DNA of 56,012 nt. It comes from Pseudovirgaria hyperparasitica (taxonomy: Eukaryota > Ascomycota > Dothideomycetes > Acrospermales > Acrospermaceae). The notes under the pieces were generated by a model that ran no database searches, was not told where the DNA came from, and saw nothing but the letters and a program-made list of their open reading frames with translations. This document shows, piece by piece, positions 1-12,496 of this stretch. The DNA lies in contig NW_022985557.1 of NCBI RefSeq assembly GCF_010093815.1, positions 1,521,348-1,577,359 on the forward strand, read 5' to 3'. A program made the translations under genes and the position numbers. How positions within the stretch are numbered: position 1 is the first letter of the stretch; every line of letters begins with the position of its first letter.

Positions 1-2685
1 ACTCTCATAGAATAAATAGTATATAGTATTTTAGCTTCTCTATCTACTCTACCTACTCTATCTACTCTATATACTCTATCTATTTTAATAGAAGTCTCTT
101 TTCTAAAGTAATATCTTTATCTAAAGTATCTCTATAACTCTATATATCTTATTATTCTAAATTATATCTTTAGTATATTTAATTATAGTCTTTAAATTTA
201 ATACTAGAAAGATAGTATATAATAGAGAGTAGAGGTTAAAAATTAATTAGACTAGGAACTTAAATTAAATGGTACTATTCTAAGCTCTCTCCGACTATAT
301 AGCTATAATGAAATATAGTAGACCTTCCTTTCTTCTACCTTTGGGCGGTGTCCTTTATCTATTAAAAGGTGTCCTTATCTAGAACTACCTTTGATGACCT
401 TTTCTCCCACCAGACACTTCCCTCTATATTTCTAGTTACTATTTTTATTCTCTCTTATATTATCTGTTCGGCCTCGTAGTAGTCTATATAGTTCCCTAGC
501 TATATACTAATATCCGACTTCTCTTAAAAGTATATACTCTTTATATATAGGTTAAAGACCCGACTTAAACGTCCGCTACTATCTAACTTTATTTTAATTT
601 AAGTATCGGTCGGGGTAGATAGACTACTAGTTAAGGTAGCTATAACTAGGGATAATAAGTTAGTAATAGACTTATTTATACTACACGTATATATACTATT
701 ATTTACCGTTCCCGCGGTTACTTAGAGCGGGTCTATACTTAATACCTAAGATGGTATAATCTTATCCGTAGCCACTACTAGTAGTATAGAACTCTCACCC
801 ATATCTAATAGCGTATAAGATGATTCGAGGCACTTATCCAACTGGTTTAGAGTATCCGACTCATCCTTTTCATAGTAGTTAGTATCTATATAGCCTCTAT
901 AACTTTAGTATATACTTATATTATCTAATAGCTTAGACTCCTCGCTCTTATCTAAGTTATCTATATCTACTTTAGAGAAGTTATCTAGGTTATCTTTATA
1001 TAGGTTTATATATATAGTGTCCGGGTCGATTGGTGTTAGTACTATAAATACCAATGCTATTAGCGATTTTTAAATGTAGTTAATACGGTAGGGCGCCTGG
1101 TTCGACTATGTTAGGCTTAGCGCTCGCTATTCCTCTATATAATTTAGCACGCGATTAGATAAAGGTATATATATATACCTAGTATTAGTGGAGAGTATAT
1201 AAATCTATAGCGACCGAAGAACGAGTTCGGCGCCTACCCGCTACTATATTCGTTAAGGGCATGCCTTATTATAATATATATAATAGTAATTATAGATAGT
1301 GGGATTGGTCGGAATATACTACTATAGTACTCCTTTAATCTAAGGAATCTTAGGGACTATAGTAGAACTAACTTTAGAGCCTTAATTACTACTAGCCCTA
1401 CGAACATTTTCCGAGTTACGCTAGTATTATACTAATAATTAGTAACACGTCTAATACGACGTAAGTAATATACCTTTACTTCTATATACGCGTTATTACG
1501 TATTAGGTTACTTATACTAGCTTTTCTCTTCTCGGCTATCTTCTAGTCCTAGTATTCGGATACTATCTATCTAACTCTAGAGAGGAGTTAGTAACGGAAG
1601 TCTATTATATCTTCCTTTACTAGCATAATAATATAGGCGGGAGGTGTGTTTTATGAATTATAATTAAGGTAGTAGCTACTAAGATTAATATCTCCGGCGG
1701 CTATCTAGGCCGATTATACTAGTATCCTAAAACTATCTAGGCTACTATCTAGCTATATATTAAGGTAATCGAATACCGGTAGTAACCGGCCTAAAAACGT
1801 TATAGCGATCGAAATCTCTATTATCGTAAGGTACCGGTCTCGTTCGTAAGGCTAAAGACTATCTCTATAGGACCGTCTCTTTTCACGGATAGTTAGTTCT
1901 CTCTCTACTACTATTTCTCTATCTTCTTCTATCGAGCTAGATAGCTAATACGGTGGAGGAGAGGATGTAAGGCCGTTATATCCCCGGTTACTATTATAGT
2001 AGGATGTTACCGTGACGTCTAAGCTATATAGGGCGTTACTACTATATTCGCTACCGGTATACCTAGACTACTAGGTTATTAGTAGATAAACGAACGCGTT
2101 AAGATAAGCTAGGTATATATATATACATTTTTTATATCGATGGCTGTCGTGTAAGTCCCTATTATTAATACTAATACGTGTCTACGTTATATCGTATCTT
2201 CGTTTATCTATCCCGTTTAGTTTACTATAGTTACTAGATTATCTTCTATTAGTGTTACCGCTACGGTAGCTAGATAGTCCCTTAACCGTCTTCCGTGTTA
2301 GAGGTCCTATAGAGAAGATATATAAGAGATTAGTAGATATTTTTATTAGTAATAGGTCGGTAACCTACTAGGCGATAATATTAGGTAGCGGGATAATAAC
2401 TAGCTAGTAGACACGATGAAGGTTTAGGCGTAGACTAATATAGTGTTTTTATAGACGCGTGATACTTACGCGTTATTATTAATAATTTTAAGCGAGCGTG
2501 TATAGGAATTAAGGGGCTAAGAGCTAGGTAGAAGTTAGAGGTTAGTAGGTATATATCGGGCTTTCGACGGGCTTACACCTAACTTCTTCCGGTATACGCC
2601 TAGAATATCCGCCGTATGCCGTATTATTACCATCTACTAATAATTATACTATGGTATTTTTCCTTTATAGTAACTATACCTCGAG
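1..2685. other. RIP-damaged sequence upstream of the Plavaka transposase, no identified gene
   Basis: No intact gene is visible. The sequence is TpA-rich and poor in CpA/TpG but keeps many CpG, as in the rest of the first 26 kb. Roughly between 1300 and 2250 the minus strand can be read for long stretches with only TAG/TAA interruptions, which suggests a decayed minus-strand gene; I recognise no domain in it. Positions 1-1000 are mostly short AT-rich repeats. The sequence may belong to the same mobile element as the transposase that follows; its left end, if there is one, was not found. Confidence 0.5.
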
Positions 2686-5600
2686 ATGCCACGGGCCGTA
2701 GTCTCCTACTAATACTATAGTAGAAAGATTAGTAGTGTATACTATATAATCTATAGGCACTATAACTCGGAACTATATAGACGAGCACGGCTTGCCGTAT
2801 TACTATTATTATTATAACTATTAGGCCCGTGGCTACTACTATCGACCGGGTTATAGCGCGGCTTTAGTACTTATAGTTATATTAGTTAATGGAACTCTTT
2901 AGTTCGCTCTATTAGTGTTTAGCCGTCGAGCGTTAATTAGGAGTCCGAGTCTATAGAATTAGATACTTCTACTACTAATATTATCCTATATAAAGATACT
3001 ACTATTTTCTCTAATCCTATTTCGGACCTAGAATCTATGGACGGCGTTACTAGTAGCTATAGTACCGATTTAGTATGTTAGTCTAATATATATAGTAGAA
3101 ATGCTATATCCATGGCGACGAGGGCGTCTAGTACTATATATTTAACGAAAACGTTCGAAGAGGAGAGCGGTATATATATTATAGTAGACTAGAGTAGACG
3201 TGATAATCCGTCCGATATAAGTATATATAGTCTAGGTTTATAGTAGTAACTAATTTAGTAGGCCCGATTCGGTTAATTCGATAGTAAGTTTATAGAGCGC
3301 CTTATAATATGGACGAATCGGTTTAGTATTTCGAATATAGTATATAATGAATTAACTACTATCCTTAAATAGACTTCCGCTATACCCCCCGACCTTTTTA
3401 TACTAAAATCTAATATCATGCGTAAGTAGTTATTATACTACCCTAAAGGGATACCGTACGAAAGTTGGTAGCGTAGCTACGATATATTCGGCACTACTAT
3501 AGTCGAATACTAGTATAGGGATCCGCTTACGTTAGTGGAATTCCTCCTTAGATACTAACCGTTCGCTAGTAAGCTCGTGTTTAAGCCGGTACGATAATTT
3601 ACTAGTTTAGGCGACCGGGTATATAGTAAAGCCTATATAGTAGATGGTTAGTAGGATATGCACGCTACTATTCCGGATAGTACTATCGTCGTCTCTATTA
3701 TTTTATCTTCGGATAAGACAAACCTTACTAACCATAGTAGTAATAGAGTAGTATAGCTAGTCTACCTATCTATTTATAATCTACCACTAAACGTCCGCTT
3801 ATCTAGGAGTCTACTATTATTTCTACTACTTACTCTATTACTAGTAGTTAAGCTAGAAACGGTAGCGAATCGCTTTATGTTCTATTAGGTTATAAGTAAA
3901 GTTCTAGCCTATATATCCGCCCATGATAGAGTCGTTAACTATACTAATTATTATATAGCGTTATAGGCTATATAGAGTACTAGAGTATTAGTATTATATA
4001 CTAATGGCGGCTCGCGTAAGTACTATCCGCGTTTAGCTTTATATATTATAGATTTTCCGGAGTAGGTGCTTGTTACGGGTGTATCCTATCGGTATACATG
4101 TCTAATATATATAGTCCCTAGTAATAGACGATAGTATCTATAAGAAGCTATTACTAGTGTATAGGAGTTCTATATATACTTATCGTTATAGGAATAGGTT
4201 TACCGTGTACGTCGCGAGTTAATAACTAATGGCCATGGTAGTAAGTATACTAGTGGTAAGATAGATAATGGGACGAGTATACCCGGTGTCTTATCGTTTT
4301 CGTCGACGTCTTTCGCGCTAGTAGTATAGGGCTATTATATTCGCTAATCGGTTAAGAGTCGGTATTCTAGTAGGTGGATAGAGCTATTGGATAATTTCGC
4401 CTAGTTACTTACTAGAGTTAATATACACCGCGCGGTCGCTCCGGATATTCTACATTAACTATATAAGGGTATATTAGAATACACGTTTAATTAGATAGTC
4501 TTATATATTATTAATTAAGAGCGTACGGGATATAAGTTAAAGGGTGTATTTACCGGTATACCCCCTATAGAACGAGTAAAGAAGGTAATCGATAAGCGAT
4601 TCGCGTCTATTGGGGTATTCGGTCGTTATAACCTACTTACGTATATAACTTTAGTAATATAATAGACGGGGGCGATGTTTAAGCGTATGCTAGTAGTGTT
4701 TATAGTCGCGTTTAAACCGCTCCTATGTTATAATCGATACTTCCTAAGCGTAGTACGGGCGGTTATTAATATATACATGTTAGCGGCGTACTATACGTAT
4801 AATACATAGACACTAGTATACTTAGAAGAGGCTATATTATACTTAGACGACCTGAAATACTAGTTTATACTATATTATAGAGATAAATCGGAGGATAATC
4901 ATTTTAACTTTCCGAAGTTCCATGTATTATCGCACCTGGTCGATGCTATTAAATACTATAGTTCGTTATATCTAATGTCGGTAGAGCTACTAGAGCGATC
5001 TTATATTATAGTAAAGAAATTATATCGAGGTTTAAATAAGAGAGAGACGTTTCTATAGTAGATACTAGTAGTAGATATACACACGATAAATACTAAAATC
5101 TCTAGTAGTATAGAGGTAGCGGCTAGTACTAGTATATTAGTAGCCTCTAGCCTAGAGTAGCTCGATAATACACGTAAGCTAGTCGGCCAGCGGTATATTC
5201 TAAAGGAGCCACGCTAGAGTAAACATATACTCTACGTCTTATAGAGCTAGAGACTATCTACGTTCTACTAGACTACCGTTAGTGATCTCCACGACGTGTA
5301 TAGTAGTAGTTTTATATTACTTAATACGGTTACACCCTTTATACGTAACTATCGTAATCGGCTTATTAGGGATAATATATTAAAAGATACGAATATCGAA
5401 CGTATTAAAAAGGACCCTTCATAGGCACGGGTCCTTCCTATCTATATATATAAGACCATGTACGTGCCGATACGACTAGATAGAGATATATCTATAGAGG
5501 CCTTCAACCCGATTTAGATAAGATATACCCATAACTAGTAAAAGAGTAGTAAGGCTAGGGAGAATTATATAATAGTATAGGAGTTTAATAAGGGTAGTAA

Positions 5601-6012
5601 CTACCTTAACGGGAAGCGGGTTAGTAAAGTCCGTATATTTCTAGAGGTATACGATATAGAGAGTATTAACGTAACTAGTAGTATAGCGGCGCGATTCCTA
5701 GGTGCGTTAGTTAAACTACTTAATAACTCGGGTGGAGGTAATATCGACACCATTAGTAGCCTTATACCATTACGTATAGCGGGTTAAAGGTCTAGTAATA
5801 AGACTTATATAATGGATAGGTTCCGTGTCTACGAGCTAGAGTATATCCTACGCCCTATATAGATTATATTACGTTAGTTAGTTACGGATAGTTTATTCTA
5901 GTTAAACATGTATAGTAATTAGGGGATCTATAACGAGGTATATAACCTAGACTTCTAGGCTATAAATAGACGAAACATAACCGTAGTATTAAAACACGGG
6001 CGCGTGTCGTAA
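2686..6012 (+). pseudogene. Plavaka-type DNA transposase, RIP-inactivated
   Basis: One reading frame runs from ATG 2686 to TAA 6010-6012 (about 1,108 codons), broken only by TAG/TAA codons that replace Trp or Gln. Plavaka transposases belong to a fungal CACTA-related superfamily and cut and paste their own element in the nucleus. Recognition rests on family-typical blocks: I-V-D-G-(W)-(Q)-D-M-H-A-T-I-P followed by I-I-L-S-S-D-K-T-N-L-T-N (about 3635-3735), then V-Y-L-S-I-Y-N-L-P, P-E-(Q)-V-L-V-T, and near 4990-5060 a block ending K-K-L-Y-R-G-L-N-K-R-E-T-F. A possible N-terminal C2H2 finger sits at 2707-2790, with RIP-type Tyr at Cys and His positions. The enzyme cannot be functional as it stands. 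The family call is from memory of its motifs. Catalytic residues were not all assigned. Confidence 0.72.
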
Positions 6013-7173
6013 GTCTATTACTATCTACCGCCGTCTACCGTAGTATGCCGGCATATGCCGGTATATAGCGGAAGTTATAGTTTATATATAGTAGCACTCG
6101 ATAGTCATATCCTATACTAGGATATCTCTAAGGAATAATCGTAGTTTATTACAATCGGTTCTATAAAAGGCTTATATTTAATGACTATCTATAATTTTAG
6201 CTAAGGAGTATCTAGGGATATACCTTCTTATTATCTAATAATTACTAGCTAGTATAAAAACTCCACGCCTCTAAAAGGGGTATATAGAACTTAAAGGATC
6301 CTCGTTTACGGGTAGAACTAGACATAGATAGTATTAACCTAATATAGATAGATTATATATATTAATACCCTAAAATCCGAACTATATCTCTAGGTCTACT
6401 AGATCTAGCTCGTACCCGATCCTAATGTTTTCGTTATTCGCGTTTATACCTTATTAGATACCGGGTATATAACGAGTCTATGGTTAAGTAAGTATTAGGT
6501 ACGTGACGAGTCTATTAATAAATAAGTGCCGGGTATATAACGAGTCTATGTAAATAAGTATGAATAAGTATATACCGGGTATATAACGCTCTTACTAGGG
6601 AAACGTCTTCCTTAAGTATCTCCCCCTTCTAATATTTCTTCTTCTCTTCCTTTATTCTTTCCCTAGCCTTATAAGTATAGTTAGACTTATATTACTATAT
6701 TATTAATATGTACGTTCTTGTATAGACCGTTAGAAACTACGGTAACTAGATGTATATTCTTATAATAGATAAATATACCGTACTAATACGTCGCATTATT
6801 CGTGTTTAATATAAGAGTTTACTACTATAATTATTTGTTATCACGCTCGTCTATCTCTTCTTAACGATAGTACTAATCGATAATAATCTATTATAGAGAT
6901 AATAGTTAGTATTATATACTTCTCTTAAATATTCGCATGTTAATATCGCATAAGTATATACTTCGCGGAGGTCCTCTATCCTTCCCTTAAGCTACCTAGA
7001 CTATCCCCTAATTACTAAAAACTCTTATATCTAACTATTTCCACTATTTATTCCTCGGTTCTACTCGTTAGGCTTTGAACGATAGCGAACTACGACGGGT
7101 TAGCGGTTATCTATATTTCGCGTACGCCGAGTTAGTATGCCTAAATATAATAGATAATAGTATGTTTATAATA
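6013..7173. repeat. Non-coding segment after the transposase, with CCGGTATAT motifs and an about 60-bp imperfect repeat
   Basis: Directly after the transposase stop (6040-6070) lies a palindromic cluster with GCCGGCATATGCCGGTATAT-like motifs. From about 6457 to 6590 a segment of the form CCGGGTATATAACGAGTCTA recurs three to four times at roughly 40-70 bp spacing. Subterminal repeats of this kind are typical of large DNA transposons, but no terminal inverted repeat was found. The rest, to the LINE insertion, holds no gene that I can identify. Confidence 0.45.
7155..7173 (+). repeat. Left copy of the 19-bp target-site duplication of LINE-A
   Basis: TAATAGTATGTTTATAATA occurs here and again at 12478-12496, on either side of the LINE. 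The two copies are identical, so the boundaries of the insertion can be placed to the base, apart from ambiguity where the duplication runs into the ATA-rich tail. Confidence 0.8.
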
Positions 7174-7413
7174 ATAATAATAATAATAATATTATATAAC
7201 TAGGTAGAGTAGTACTCTACAGGCCTATGCCTTCTCTAGTCTAAGCCACTATGTAAGAAGAAACCCCATAGAGAAAAACTTCCTTATATCTATAACTATA
7301 TCTCGTTAAACCTCTATTTTATCTTAAGTATATAGCTATAGGGTACGCCTATTAGCCTATAGCCTATATTACTATTATTTCGCCCTTAGGTAGTACGTAT
7401 AGATACGGAGGTT

Positions 7414-7440
7414 ATTAGTTAAGGGCTACCCTTAACTAAT
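7414..7440. repeat. 27-bp hairpin near the 3' end of LINE-A
   Basis: Perfect 12-bp arms (ATTAGTTAAGGG and its complement) enclose a 3-base loop CTA. The same hairpin is found near the 5' end of this LINE, with loop TAG, and in LINE-B. Confidence 0.85.
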
Positions 7441-10400
7441 AATCGGGGTTCTCCCGGGGTTCTTCCGGTATATATCGGGTTACTACCGGCGTATACCGGG
7501 TCTCTTCCGGTATATATTTCCGGGTCTACTAGTACTAGAGGAGTAGTAGATATATAAGTATCTATCGGGAGACGTCCTTAGGGTACTTATTAAGCTATTA
7601 TATAATATCTAAAGTCTTTATAATATAGATAAGCTATTACTATTATATATGGAGGTTAGGGTATATAGCTAGATAGTAGCGTATTATACCTCTCCGGCCG
7701 TACGCCTTATACTATAGGGAGGTATTAGAAACGCCTCTCTTATAGATATAGTATAGAAGTCCTATAGCGCCCGTTCGGGCTTAGATAAGTATAGATACTT
7801 AGGCTTTCGTTAGCCCTTTATACATCTATTTACTTAGTTTCTTCTATAGCCCTCGAATCTACTCTAGATATCTATTCTACTAGGAGATCTAGTAGGTATA
7901 GAGTGCCTCTTTCTACTTATCTTAAGTCCACGACCGCATGTTTTTTATAAGTTCTTAAAGGCTCTACTAGTCTAGAAGAGCGTCCGGGTTATCTCGGACT
8001 TCTTATACTACTTAGCTAGAGTCGGCTTCTATTAAGTACCTATACCGTATTCGATTCCGGCCTATATATAGAAGTACGCGGTAATATATACTAATTTATA
8101 CACATAGCGCGGCGAAAGTATATTCTACGTTTTCTATACGTTCCTATACTTATTATTTAGTAAAGTATACTACTCTCTATATCTAGTAGAAGTTATATAT
8201 ACTTATAACGTCTATCTTACGTCGTAGTAGCACCGTATTAGTAGCTTTATATACGCCTAATATAAGACGGAGTATACGGTTCTATATAGATTCGAGCTTT
8301 ATTCGCCTAGTCTATATAAGGGCCGTATACTAGTACTTATGTCCGTACGTGAAGGCGGGTCGTACTATAGATATATATAGCTGGCGTGCCTTATCCCGGG
8401 CGGTTCCCTACGTGGAGACTATAATCTATTATATAGCGGCTTCTGCCTAGAGGGCCCTAGAGACGGTATATACCACTTATGGTCCCTATTTAAGCTTACT
8501 ATCTAGTATAACTCCGAGCGCGTGTATACTTTATACTAGTAGTTCGTTAAATACGTCGATTCGGGGGCGTTATTTGTCTTCCCTAGTTACCTATTTCCCT
8601 TAACGGTTAATAAAGTATATAAGCTAGTATTTCTCTAGGGCGAACTTTACTCCGTGGCGTTTTACCTACTAGAGGCACCTCTTATAGTCCTATTCTAGTC
8701 GTCTATACGTTCGGTTAGTATTATTATTAATAGCTAGGAGGTATATGTTATCGGCGTATCCGACTACCTCTATATACTTTATTTCTTAAAGAAGGTCTAC
8801 CGTAAAGAAGAGGAATAGAATCGGAGAGATAGTGCTCCCTTATGGGATACTATATACTATCTCTTTATATTCGCTCTAGTACCTAGGGATATATATCTAA
8901 GTTATTCTTCCTATAAGGAATAACTATATAAAGCGTGTAATCTATTCTAGTATTCGTCTTATCCGGAGGTTATAAATAAGTCTTATATGGTTTATCTTAT
9001 TAAACGCTCCGGCCATATCGAGGGAGAGAAGCAATACTACCCATCCCTACTTCTATACAGCCTAGACGACTTCAATAATATATTAGATAGCTATTATTAG
9101 GGAGCTATCTATCTTTACCTTCTAGTTCGGAGGGAGGAGATTATATTCCTATACCGTGGTGCTTATCTTCTTCGCTACCGTAGCCTCTAGTATCTTATCT
9201 AGGTAGAAGAGAAGGGCGATTAGTCTCTATCCCTTTAGGGAGTTAGGGCTCTTTCCTAGTTTCGGGAGTATAATAGTATAGGCGACTTAGAAGCTCTAGG
9301 GGTGGTACCCCTACGTGACGCATGCTTAGAATATACGAGTAATAAGTAGTAGGGTCGCTTTTATAGTACTTTTTAGGCATTAATTTAGAATTCTATCTAG
9401 TCTAGGTACTTTATCATTTAGGAGTATCTTAATAATATTAAGTATATCCTCCTCCGTAACTTCTTCGGGGATGTCTACTACGTATAGATATTCGGCGCCG
9501 TGAACGTCTAATAGGTCTACTAGTTCCGGGAGAGGGAACATAGCCTCCTATAGGGCCTTAGTTTTCTTAAGGCTTATAGAGTATATTCTCCCCTAATGTA
9601 TTAGGGGAGGCATGAGTAGCGGGGGTATCGGAGTATCTACACCCTTAGCCTATTTCGCTATACGCTATAGCCCTATTACGTATCGTGTCTATTAACTAGT
9701 AATTATATACTACTATTTACGCCTTTCGTTATGGAGGACTTTGTCGCGTTATTATATTACTTCCTTCTATTCTTTCTATAACTCGGGTATTCTCATACGG
9801 TATACGCGTGTGTATAGCCTTCGGGCGTCTTATATACTTTCCTATACTCGAGGAATCCCCTTTGCTTCCAGGGGCCGGTATATTCGGTATAGTACATGTT
9901 TATTTCTCGTATTCTAGTATATTTATAGGAGTATCTATACGGCCTAGTCTATGGCTAGATTATTAGATATATTAACTATAGAGGGATCTAGAATCGCCGA
10001 TTCCAGGTCCTTTAGGTACTTTTCCTAGTTAGTATTCTTCTATATCTATCGTCCCCGTTATTTATTCGGGGTATATATATTTATTACGGTTTCTATACAT
10101 TTATAGTCGGAATCCGTCTATACCTAGCTTAGGCGGTAGTATTAGATCTAGTAACTAATATACTCTATGGCGAAGGTAAGGTTAAGCGTGGACCCGTCTT
10201 CGTCCTATTTATGTTTTTTCTATATAACTTATTCTATAGATATAAGTAGGTATAGGAAGTCGTGGTAGCGGGTACGTAGTTCCCTTACTCTAAGTTCTTC
10301 CCTTACTACGGCTAGGCCTCCCTACTATTAGTAGTAGAGGTTAAAGTCTCCTAGGAGGATGTGTTACCCTAGTTCCGTAGTACCCTTAAGCATCTCGTCT

Positions 10401-12190
10401 AGTATAAGTACACGTTATTAGTTATATATATTATATATATATAGGGGGCCTATATCTATTTATAGATGTAGTATTATCCTAAGGTTATCGCGCTCGGTAT
10501 ATAACTATAATAAGAGTAGTATTAATCTATGAATATAGAAGAGGACTCGTCTTTCTAGTCCTAGAGGGTGTATAGTATAGTATCCGGGGTATATGGTTGG
10601 TTTACTCGTCTAGTAGTGTTTATAGAGTTCCTAGATAGCGAGTATTATGGCCCCGGTCTCTTCGAGGAGCGTCGCCTAGTTCTCTCTTTTATATTATACG
10701 TTTACCTATATAATTTAGAGTATATTCTAGTCCCTTATTAGGTACTAGAGAGTATATATATCTATATACTTATTCCTTAGAGGCGCGACTATCCTCGCGC
10801 GGTAGCGGCTTTAACTATACCTTTTAGTCGTCCTATCGTCTTCGGGATAGTCTACTATCCCGCCTAACTATCTTCTAGAGGGGAGGTTAGGGGTATTATA
10901 AAGGAAGGGCCCGTAGTAGGTATTATATTCTATAACTATCTCGCGCCTCTCGCTTTTATCGTGCGAATATATTCTATAACCTATTTACGTTTTATGTACG
11001 TTAACGACCACGACGGGTGTTTCCCGTTATAGTTTAAATACTATACTATATCTCTATTTCTTAGTCCGTCTCCTCGCGGTTTATAAGGGCACTCCTAGGT
11101 AGCGTAGTCCCTACGGCACTATCCGCACTTAGTCTTCTATAAGTACCTTTATATAGTATATCTATACCCTTAATAGTTAAAGCACTATATTATTACCTAT
11201 GCTCTATCCTATGGCTCGGCCATAAGGAGCTCTCCTTCTACTAGGAATCCCTTCTATATAATGCGTTATACGAGGGCGGGGTCTCGGAGCTCTATAATTA
11301 TAGTAGAGTGTTTTTTCGCCGTCGTCTTAATCGCCTATAGGTTCTTCTACCACGCTTTTATAATCTTAATCCCTAGGTATTTTCGCGTGTTAGATTATTC
11401 TATACGCGTAATATTCTCCGCTCCGATAGTCTATCCCTATATAGATACTATATATACTATAATCGGGTATATAGCTACCCTAATAGACGCGCCGGGGAAG
11501 ATACTACCTATCGCGTTCGGATCTCGTAAGATGTTTTACTACGTAGTATTTATTATAGTAGTAAGTACTACCCTACCTAGCGTAACTTTAGTAGCCACGA
11601 CGCTTAACTATATTCCTTTCTATTCGTTAATCTTATTTATAATTTCCTTTAGGGATACCTATTAGACCTACGCTAGTATATTCTTATCCTAGATTACGAC
11701 ACGTATACTATATACTCTATCTATGGTCCTAGTAGTCCTTAGTGCGGTAGCTCCGGGTATTACTATAATCTAAGCCTACGTGTTAGGGCGCTTACCTTAG
11801 AATAGCTCTTTCTAGATTCTCCGTAGGCTGGCTTCTATTCGGTTAAGTCTACTACTAGGTTCCTCTCGTGGCGACTTTCTTTCTTCCTCTATAATTCCTC
11901 TTAGGTTCCGGATAAGGTTCCGGAATATATAAAGAAGAGTCTTCTTTCCCTTCTCGGCGTCCCTCTCTATATATATTACCTAGTATTTAATTTTATCTAG
12001 GAGGGTCTCCCCTCTTGGGGTCCCCTCGGTCTAGGTTATCTATAGCGCTTCGCACCCTTAGTTAGTACCTATAATTTAGATAGGTGTCTAGCTATCTATA
12101 TTAATGTCGCTATATAGCCGTTTCTACCGTACTAGTGGGGGTATATCCGGCATCTACCGGGGTATTATAATGCCTAAGGCCGCTATAGTT

Positions 12191-12217
12191 ATTAGTTAAG
12201 GGTAGCCCTTAACTAAT
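12191..12217. repeat. 27-bp hairpin near the 5' end of LINE-A
   Basis: It has the same 12-bp arms as the copy at 7414-7440, but the loop reads TAG, the reverse complement of CTA. It lies in what should be the 5' leader of the LINE, so it could form a stem in the transcript; this role is inferred. Confidence 0.85.
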
Positions 12218-12477
12218 AAAAGGGGGTCGGCGTGTCGGCGTTTATTAGATATAGTCTATACTCGTGTTATTAAAGAGTCTTCGAGTATATATATATAGTA
12301 TCTCTATACGTCGGTATCGTCGCGTATTATACGCTATACGTATATACGTGTGTCGGAGGTTATTATACTTGGTATACTCTATCGTTTGATGTATATAAAT
12401 CGCTGTTTTGCCCTGAATTGACCAGTTTGGTCCGTTAGGGTGTGAGAAGTTTTTTTTTAGCAAGTATATACCTATAC

Positions 12478-12496
12478 TAATAGTATGTTTATAATA
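12478..12496 (+). repeat. Right copy of the 19-bp target-site duplication of LINE-A
   Basis: Identical to 7155-7173. Sequence right of it continues the host sequence that was interrupted at 7173. Confidence 0.8.

Larger units (their letters stand above)
7174..12477 (-). mobile_element. LINE-A: non-LTR retrotransposon of Tad1 type, RIP-inactivated
   Basis: This 5.3-kb insertion lies on the minus strand: its 3' end is at the left, with an AAT/ATA-repeat tail at 7166-7192, and its 5' end is at 12477. Minus-strand translation shows an endonuclease block I-L-L-G-D-F-N-L-Y-Y followed by stops and G-G (GDFN at 10340-10351) and a reverse-transcriptase catalytic box G-Y-A-D-N-I-Y-L-L-A (8744-8761), where the second catalytic Asp has become Asn by a RIP-type change. 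The order endonuclease then reverse transcriptase fits the APE-type LINEs common in filamentous fungi. The clade name Tad1 is inferred. Reading frames are destroyed by TAG/TAA. Two copies of a 27-bp hairpin lie about 240-260 bp inside each end. Confidence 0.85.
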
